In this document: positions 59,835-64,000 of the stretch, one piece after another
How the letters are laid out: the number at the start of each line of letters is the position of its first letter
How positions within the stretch are numbered: position 1 is the first letter of the stretch
Source: Thioalkalivibrio sp. ALMg11
GTDB taxonomy: Bacteria; Pseudomonadota; Gammaproteobacteria; Ectothiorhodospirales; Ectothiorhodospiraceae
NCBI RefSeq assembly: GCF_000377905.1
Contig: NZ_KB898879.1
Location: forward strand, 1 to 64,000
Reading direction: 5' to 3'
DNA: 64,000 nucleotides
The notes under the pieces: generated by a model
What the model saw: the letters and a program-made list of their open reading frames with translations, nothing else
Database searches by the model: none
Told to the model about the DNA's origin: nothing
Position numbers and translations under genes: made by a program

Positions 59835-61184
59835 ATGCCCGTTTCCGATCTCGATCTCGACAACAGCCAGACCCTGGAGGCGCTCCAGGATCTGTTGCCG
59901 GGATTCGTCTATCAGCTGCGCATGACACCCGACGGGCATTTCGACTACCCCTACGTGGGCGAAGTCGCGGAGCGCTGGTTCGGCGTAGATCGGGAGGCCC
60001 TCAAGAAGGATGCAGGGCCGTTGCTGGACTGTATCCATCCCGAGGACCGCGAAGCGGTGATGCGGAGCACGATGGAGTCGGTCGAGCATTCGCAACCAAG
60101 GAACCGCGAGTTCCGCATGCAGTGCCGCGGCAACGCCGTGATCTGGCTTTCCGCCTATGACACGACGCGCCGGCTGGCGGATGGCACCCGCGTCTGGACC
60201 GGCTTTGCGACGGATATCTCCGCGAGCAAGGAGCTCGAGGCGTCCCTGCGCCAGAGCGAGGCACAGTTCCGCGCCTTGGTGGAGACGGCCAGCGACGTGA
60301 TCTACTCGCTGCGCCCGGACAGGGTGTTCACCTACGTCTCGCCCAATTGGACTGAAAATCTCGGTTATCCGATCAGTGCCGCCATCGGCCACTCCATCGA
60401 CGAGTATGTGGCCCCTGAGGATGTCCCCGCATGCGATGCCTTCCTGCAGCGAATCGCGGAGACCGGTCAGAAGGATAGCGGCATCGAATACCGCATCCGC
60501 CATCAGGACGGGTATTACCGCTGGCACACCAGTAGTGTCTCGCCGATGCTGGACGAGGAGGGTCAGGTGACGGCGTTTCTCGGCATTGCGCGGGATATCA
60601 CCGAGCGCAAGGCGACCGATGCCCAGATGCAGCGCCTGGCCCATTACGATCCGTTGACCCAGTTGCCCAATCGGACCCTGTTTTACCAGATGCTCGACCA
60701 CGAGCTGACCGGCGCGCGCCGCGAGGGCCAGCAGGTCGCATTGATGTTCGTGGATCTGGACGAGTTCAAGCCGGTCAATGACCAGCATGGTCACGCAGCG
60801 GGGGATCTGCTCCTGCGTCTGGTGGCCGGCCGGCTGTTGGGTTCCATAAGGGAGAGCGATGTGGCGGCGCGCATTGCGGGTGACGAGTTTGTGGTGATGC
60901 TGCCGCGCTTCCACTCGGTGGAGGAGAGCCGGGCGCAGGCCGCGGCAATCGGCGAGAAGATCCGGGCCGCGCTGGCCAAGCCGTTCGATTGCGCCGGACC
61001 CGAGGTGCAGATCTCCTGCAGTATCGGGATCGCCCTGTTCCCGCTGGATGCAACGGACGGGCCCGCCCTGTCGCGGGCGGCGGATGCGGCGATGTACGTG
61101 GCCAAGAATGCCGGGCGGAACCAGATGGTGGTATACGACCGGGCGGTGCACGGCGCGGAGGCGCTTGGCTACCGCGGGTATTGA
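59835..61184 (+). CDS. PAS-PAS-GGDEF diguanylate cyclase
   Basis: This 449-residue soluble protein has two PAS domains (about residues 15-135 and 140-265, the latter with ETASDVIYSLRPDRVFTYVS). A GGDEF domain follows (about 275-440). The active site is RIAGDEFVVML (AGDEF, a form often active) with an RESD I-site five residues before it. It should make cyclic di-GMP in response to a PAS ligand or redox state. The start after the tandem repeats is preferred. An in-frame GTG start further up would read through the repeats. Confidence 0.88.
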   Translation: MPVSDLDLDNSQTLEALQDLLPGFVYQLRMTPDGHFDYPYVGEVAERWFGVDREALKKDAGPLLDCIHPEDREAVMRSTMESVEHSQPRNREFRMQCRGNAVIWLSAYDTTRRLADGTRVWTGFATDISASKELEASLRQSEAQFRALVETASDVIYSLRPDRVFTYVSPNWTENLGYPISAAIGHSIDEYVAPEDVPACDAFLQRIAETGQKDSGIEYRIRHQDGYYRWHTSSVSPMLDEEGQVTAFLGIARDITERKATDAQMQRLAHYDPLTQLPNRTLFYQMLDHELTGARREGQQVALMFVDLDEFKPVNDQHGHAAGDLLLRLVAGRLLGSIRESDVAARIAGDEFVVMLPRFHSVEESRAQAAAIGEKIRAALAKPFDCAGPEVQISCSIGIALFPLDATDGPALSRAADAAMYVAKNAGRNQMVVYDRAVHGAEALGYRGY

Positions 61185-61208
61185 CCTGCCGGCAATCTGC
61201 GGTAGAAT
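61181..61208 (+). promoter_or_regulatory. Promoter for the tRNA-Gly gene
   Basis: TTGACC (61181-61186), a 16-base spacer and TAGAAT (61203-61208) form a sigma-70 promoter starting at about 61215, a dozen bases before the tRNA. It overlaps the stop codon of the upstream GGDEF gene. Confidence 0.75.
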
Positions 61209-61226
61209 ACGCGCCGTTGACGAAGA

Positions 61227-61302
61227 GCGGGAATAGCTCAGCTGGTAGAGCACAACCTTGCCAAGGTTGGGGTCGCGAGTTCGAATCTCGTTTCCCGCTC
61301 CA
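61227..61302 (+). tRNA. tRNA-Gly (GCC)
   Basis: A 76-base cloverleaf with acceptor GCGGGAA pairing TTCCCGC, D-arm AGCTCAGCTGGTAGAGC, anticodon stem-loop CCTTGCCAAGG (GCC) and T-loop GTTCGAATC. CCA is encoded. Confidence 0.97.
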
Positions 61303-61313
61303 ACAGATTCCTG

Positions 61314-61340
61314 AAACCCCGGTTCGCCGGGGTTTTCTGT
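61314..61340 (+). terminator. Rho-independent terminator after tRNA-Gly
   Basis: AAACCCCGG-TTCG-CCGGGGTTT followed by TCTGTTTT forms a stable stem and U-rich tail 12 bases after the tRNA. Confidence 0.9.
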
Positions 61341-61393
61341 TTTAGCCTCCGGAGATGCAACGGTGTCTCCCGGGCCTGAAACCACCCGATACA

Positions 61394-61467
61394 GGCTGGG
61401 TGGCAGAGTGGTTATGCAGCGGATTGCAAATCCGTGTACGCCGGTTCGATTCCGACCCCAGCCTCCA
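61394..61467 (+). tRNA. tRNA-Cys (GCA)
   Basis: A 74-base cloverleaf: acceptor GGCTGGG with CCCAGCC, anticodon stem-loop GGATTGCAAATCC (GCA) and T-arm CCGGTTCGATTCCG. CCA is encoded. Confidence 0.96.
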
Positions 61468-61481
61468 TCATTGCAGTACCT

Positions 61482-61520
61482 GCGAAAGGCCGCCCCGAAG
61501 GGCGGCCTTTCGCGTTCTTG
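61482..61520 (+). terminator. Strong hairpin terminator after tRNA-Cys
   Basis: GCGAAAGGCCGCCC (61482-61495), loop CGAA and the perfect complement GGGCGGCCTTTCGC (61500-61513) form a 14-bp stem. Only a short GTTCTTGG follows it. Confidence 0.75.
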
Positions 61521-61688
61521 GTGCCGGTGCCCGCAGGGGCGAGGGTCACGCCGTGTTTGCGCCTGACGGCGGGCTGTGACCCTGCACCAGGCTCAGTCGA
61601 GGCGGTCCCGCCCGCGGCGGCCTCGTGTTGCAGTTGATGCCGGGACTCAAGTTGCGCCTCCAGCGCGCATTGGCGGGCATGGCATGCC

Positions 61689-64000
61689 ATGGCACTATGC
61701 GAGCGTCGGTCTAGTCGAGAAAGTGTGGTGCGCGCAACGGATTGTCCCCAATCGACCCGAATCTGGTGGCCCCTGCGGGGGAGAGACACGCGCCGGGGCC
61801 TCGGCCTCTCGTTTCTTTGCCTGCTGTTTACGTTCTGGACGCCGTCCTCCGTGGCCTCCGAGCCGGATCTGCGCGTGGGCGTGTACGACAACGCACCCAA
61901 AGTCAGCGTGGACGAGCACGGGGAGGCCGACGGCCTGTTCGTCCGCCTGCTGGACTCGATCGCCAGCCGCGAGCATTGGCAGATCGAGTACGTCCCCTGC
62001 GAATGGGCGCAATGCCTCGCCGATCTGCGCGAGGGCCGGCTGGATCTGATGCCCGATGTGGCCCGGACCGACACGCGCGAGGCATTCTTCGACTTTCACC
62101 AGATTCCGGTGGTCCAGGGCTGGAGCCAGGTGTACGCGTTCCCGCAGTCCGGGTTCAGCAGCCTCGAATCCCTCGGATCCCGGCGCATTGCCGTGCTGGA
62201 GGGATCGGTGCAGGAAAGCCACCTGCGCCGGCAACAGATCCACAACCCGGATCTCGAGTACCAACTGGTTCCCTACAGCAATCTGCCAGCGGTACTGTCC
62301 TCGGTGCAGGAAGGCGAGGCCTCGGCCGCCGTCAGCAACAACTTCTACGGACGCCAGCACGCCCGCGCCCACGGGCTGGCGGAGACACCCATTACCTTCG
62401 GCCAGGCGGGCCTGCACTATGCGGCCAGGCCGGGGACCCAGGCGGACCGGCTGGCACTGATCGACGCCTACCTGGAGCGCTGGAAGCCGCTGGCGGGTTC
62501 GCCGTACCAGGAGGCTCTCGGGGCCACGTTGCTCGCGGAAGACGAACCGGGGCTGCCCGACTGGGTGCTGTGGATACTGCTCGTCGCGCTGGTGCTCGTT
62601 GTGCTGCTTGCGGTCACGGGCGTATTGCTGCGCTGGCAGGTGCGCCGGCGTACCCATGAGCTGCGCGCGGTCAACCAGCGCCTGGAGCATGTGCTGGGCA
62701 GTGGCCCTGCGGTGATCTATCAGCTTGACGCCCGTAGCTTCCGGCCCTTGTGGGTGAGTCCCAATCTGCAACGCCTGTACGGGATTGACCCGGCGAGTGC
62801 GATGCGCCCCGACTGGTGGGAAAACCAGTTGCACCCCGAAGACCGGGCAAACGCCCTGCGCGAGAACGAGCAGCTGCTGGAGGAGGGCGAGCTCGTTCGC
62901 GAATTTCGCCTGTTTGACGGCTGGGGCAAGCTGCGCCACGTGCGCGACGAGATGAGTGTGGTGTCGGGCAGCGGCGGGCAGGAGATCGTCGGCAGCTGGA
63001 CCGATCTGACCGCCAGCATGGAGCAGAAGGAACAGCTGCGGCAGATGACGCACTACGACGCGCGCACCGGCCTGCCCAACCGCGCCCTGTTGCAGGACCG
63101 TCTGGGGCACACGGTGGAGCGCGCCATGGCGGACGGCGAGGCGCGCTGGATCGTGCTGATGGACCTGGACCGCTTCCGCAACGTGAACGAGACCCTGGGG
63201 ACCGCGGCGGGGGATACCGTGCTGCAGGGCATTGCGCAGCGCCTGAGCCAGGCCCTGTCGCCCGAGGACACGGTAGCCCGCATCGGTGCCGACGAGTTCT
63301 GCCTGATCATCGAGCGCCCGCCCGAGGAAGCCCTCGGCACCTTCGTGCAGTCGCTGATCGATACGTTGCGAGCCCCCTTCGAGATCGCAGGGCGCTCGTT
63401 GGTACTCACGGCGAGTGTCGGTTTGGCGCGCTTCCCGGGCGACGGCCAGACCCGCGAAGAGCTCCTCACCGCCGCCGAGCTGGCGATGCAGGAGGCGCGG
63501 CGCCGGGGAGGGGACAGCTGGTGCGCCTACGACGCCGAGATGGGCACCCTGACCGAGCATCGGCTGTTCCTGGAAAACGACTTGCGGCAGGCCATCGTCA
63601 ACCACGAGTTCGTGCTCCACTTCCAGCAGCAGTTCAACCTGGCCAGTGGCGAGTGCGTGGGAGTCGAGAGCCTGGTGCGCTGGAACCATCCGCACCGGGG
63701 CATGGTATCCCCCGCGGAGTTCATCCCGTTGGCCGAGGAGACCGGCCTGATCCAGGCGATCGATCGCTGGGTTCTGGAGGCCGCCTGCCGCCAGCTCGCG
63801 ATCTGGGACGAGGCCGGCCGGGACATCCCGTTGATCGCCGTAAACCTGTCGGCGCGCGAGCTGCACGACGAGCAACTCGTCACCACCGTACGCGAGACCC
63901 TGGAGCGCTTCGCCATCGCGCCCGAACGCCTGGAGGTCGAGCTGACCGAAACCATGATCATGGAGTATCCGGAGCGTGCCCTGGCGGTCCTGCGCCGGCT
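61689..64000 (+). CDS. Periplasmic-binding-domain sensor with PAS, GGDEF and EAL (3' end outside window)
   Basis: The reading frame is open from the ATG at 61689 to the window end (770 residues, incomplete). It has a hydrophobic signal (LSFLCLLFTFWTPSSVAS), then a bacterial solute-binding domain type 3 (EPDLRVGVYDNAP to about 285). A membrane helix (VLWILLVALVLVVLLAVTGV), a PAS domain (about 330-450) and a GGDEF domain with RIGADEF (second Gly lost) follow. An EAL domain with GVESLVRWNHP, AVNLSARELHD and VELTETMIM begins after it. It should sense an extracellular amino-acid-like ligand and break down cyclic di-GMP. A GTG at 61725 is another possible start. Confidence 0.85.
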   Translation, partial: MALCERRSSRESVVRATDCPQSTRIWWPLRGRDTRRGLGLSFLCLLFTFWTPSSVASEPDLRVGVYDNAPKVSVDEHGEADGLFVRLLDSIASREHWQIEYVPCEWAQCLADLREGRLDLMPDVARTDTREAFFDFHQIPVVQGWSQVYAFPQSGFSSLESLGSRRIAVLEGSVQESHLRRQQIHNPDLEYQLVPYSNLPAVLSSVQEGEASAAVSNNFYGRQHARAHGLAETPITFGQAGLHYAARPGTQADRLALIDAYLERWKPLAGSPYQEALGATLLAEDEPGLPDWVLWILLVALVLVVLLAVTGVLLRWQVRRRTHELRAVNQRLEHVLGSGPAVIYQLDARSFRPLWVSPNLQRLYGIDPASAMRPDWWENQLHPEDRANALRENEQLLEEGELVREFRLFDGWGKLRHVRDEMSVVSGSGGQEIVGSWTDLTASMEQKEQLRQMTHYDARTGLPNRALLQDRLGHTVERAMADGEARWIVLMDLDRFRNVNETLGTAAGDTVLQGIAQRLSQALSPEDTVARIGADEFCLIIERPPEEALGTFVQSLIDTLRAPFEIAGRSLVLTASVGLARFPGDGQTREELLTAAELAMQEARRRGGDSWCAYDAEMGTLTEHRLFLENDLRQAIVNHEFVLHFQQQFNLASGECVGVESLVRWNHPHRGMVSPAEFIPLAEETGLIQAIDRWVLEAACRQLAIWDEAGRDIPLIAVNLSARELHDEQLVTTVRETLERFAIAPERLEVELTETMIMEYPERALAVLRR

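Noticed and set aside
58077-61385. 1102-codon open frame on the minus strand across uvrC, pgsA and the GGDEF gene
   Set aside because: It is opposite three well-supported genes and its translation has no recognisable domain. Long antisense frames are common in GC-rich codon-biased DNA.
61695-63875. 726-codon minus-strand frame at the window end
   Set aside because: The plus strand has a continuous sensor-GGDEF-EAL frame with clear motifs over the same bases.

Overview
The window is 64 kb of GC-rich, densely coding gammaproteobacterial chromosome. Gene content points to a haloalkaliphilic sulfur oxidiser of the Ectothiorhodospiraceae, Thioalkalivibrio-like. This is an inference, not a database match. 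The grounds are a BCCT compatible-solute transporter, an N-acetylglutaminylglutamine-type amidotransferase, a secreted DsrE-like protein, a lipoate-carrier (LbpA/GcvH-like) gene and high-GC gammaproteobacterial housekeeping genes. There is no rRNA, CRISPR array, prophage or transposase. Two tRNA genes (Gly-GCC and Cys-GCA) lie near 61.3 kb.

Layout. 0-13.5 kb is rich in signalling: a REC-REC-GGDEF diguanylate cyclase, a lone receiver, a pseudokinase-HDOD-GAF protein, an HD-GYP-like protein with an altered HD motif and a degenerate-GGDEF/EAL phosphodiesterase. Among them lie adenine deaminase, a rhomboid protease and the AMMECR1/Memo/radical-SAM trio. 13.6-23.6 kb carries a CPBP protease, the BCCT transporter, a stand-alone TrpB, an NAD-salvage operon (macro domain, pncB, pncA, phosphoribosyltransferase), a flavin oxidoreductase, a YbaK-like deacylase and a yeast-Fcy1-like cytosine deaminase. 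23.9-32.5 kb holds a RimK-type operon, two secreted small proteins, SohB, a LysR regulator and the NAGGN-type amidotransferase. 32.9-36.6 kb is moaB, rluB, an endonuclease III-like gene, a LapA-domain protein and an MFS transporter.

36.7-40 kb is the most interesting block. Two hemerythrin genes (one fused to DUF2249) are divergent from a four-gene set: a small haem-copper-oxidase-like membrane protein, a GcvH/LbpA-like lipoyl carrier, a thioredoxin-membrane fusion and a rhodanese. A perfect FNR/ANR-type palindrome lies between the two arms, positioned like a class II activator site. I propose a low-oxygen or nitric-oxide responsive redox/sulfur module. 40-44 kb holds rnk and a lexA-imuA-imuB SOS mutagenesis cassette split by a transposase-less inverted-repeat element. 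44-53 kb has an Lrp regulator divergent from leuA, a Phd/VapC pair, a BacNav-type channel with an unusual filter, a methyltransferase, a Maf protein and two-subunit pyruvate carboxylase. 53-59.7 kb is yceD-rpmF-plsX-fabH (not followed by fabD), a CYTH protein, a type-5 uracil-DNA glycosylase, uvrC and pgsA. The end carries a PAS-GGDEF protein, the tRNAs and a truncated periplasmic-sensor-GGDEF-EAL gene.

A second theme is small dispersed non-coding repeats. A family of about 290-320 bp elements with 24-31 bp terminal inverted repeats occurs at 1-91, 23617-23902, 29395-29694 and 42809-43124, with fragments elsewhere. The ends repeatedly coincide with a neighbour's stop codon and once with a start codon. 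There are also several REP-like palindromes and a perfect 34-bp inverted repeat at 57129-57264.
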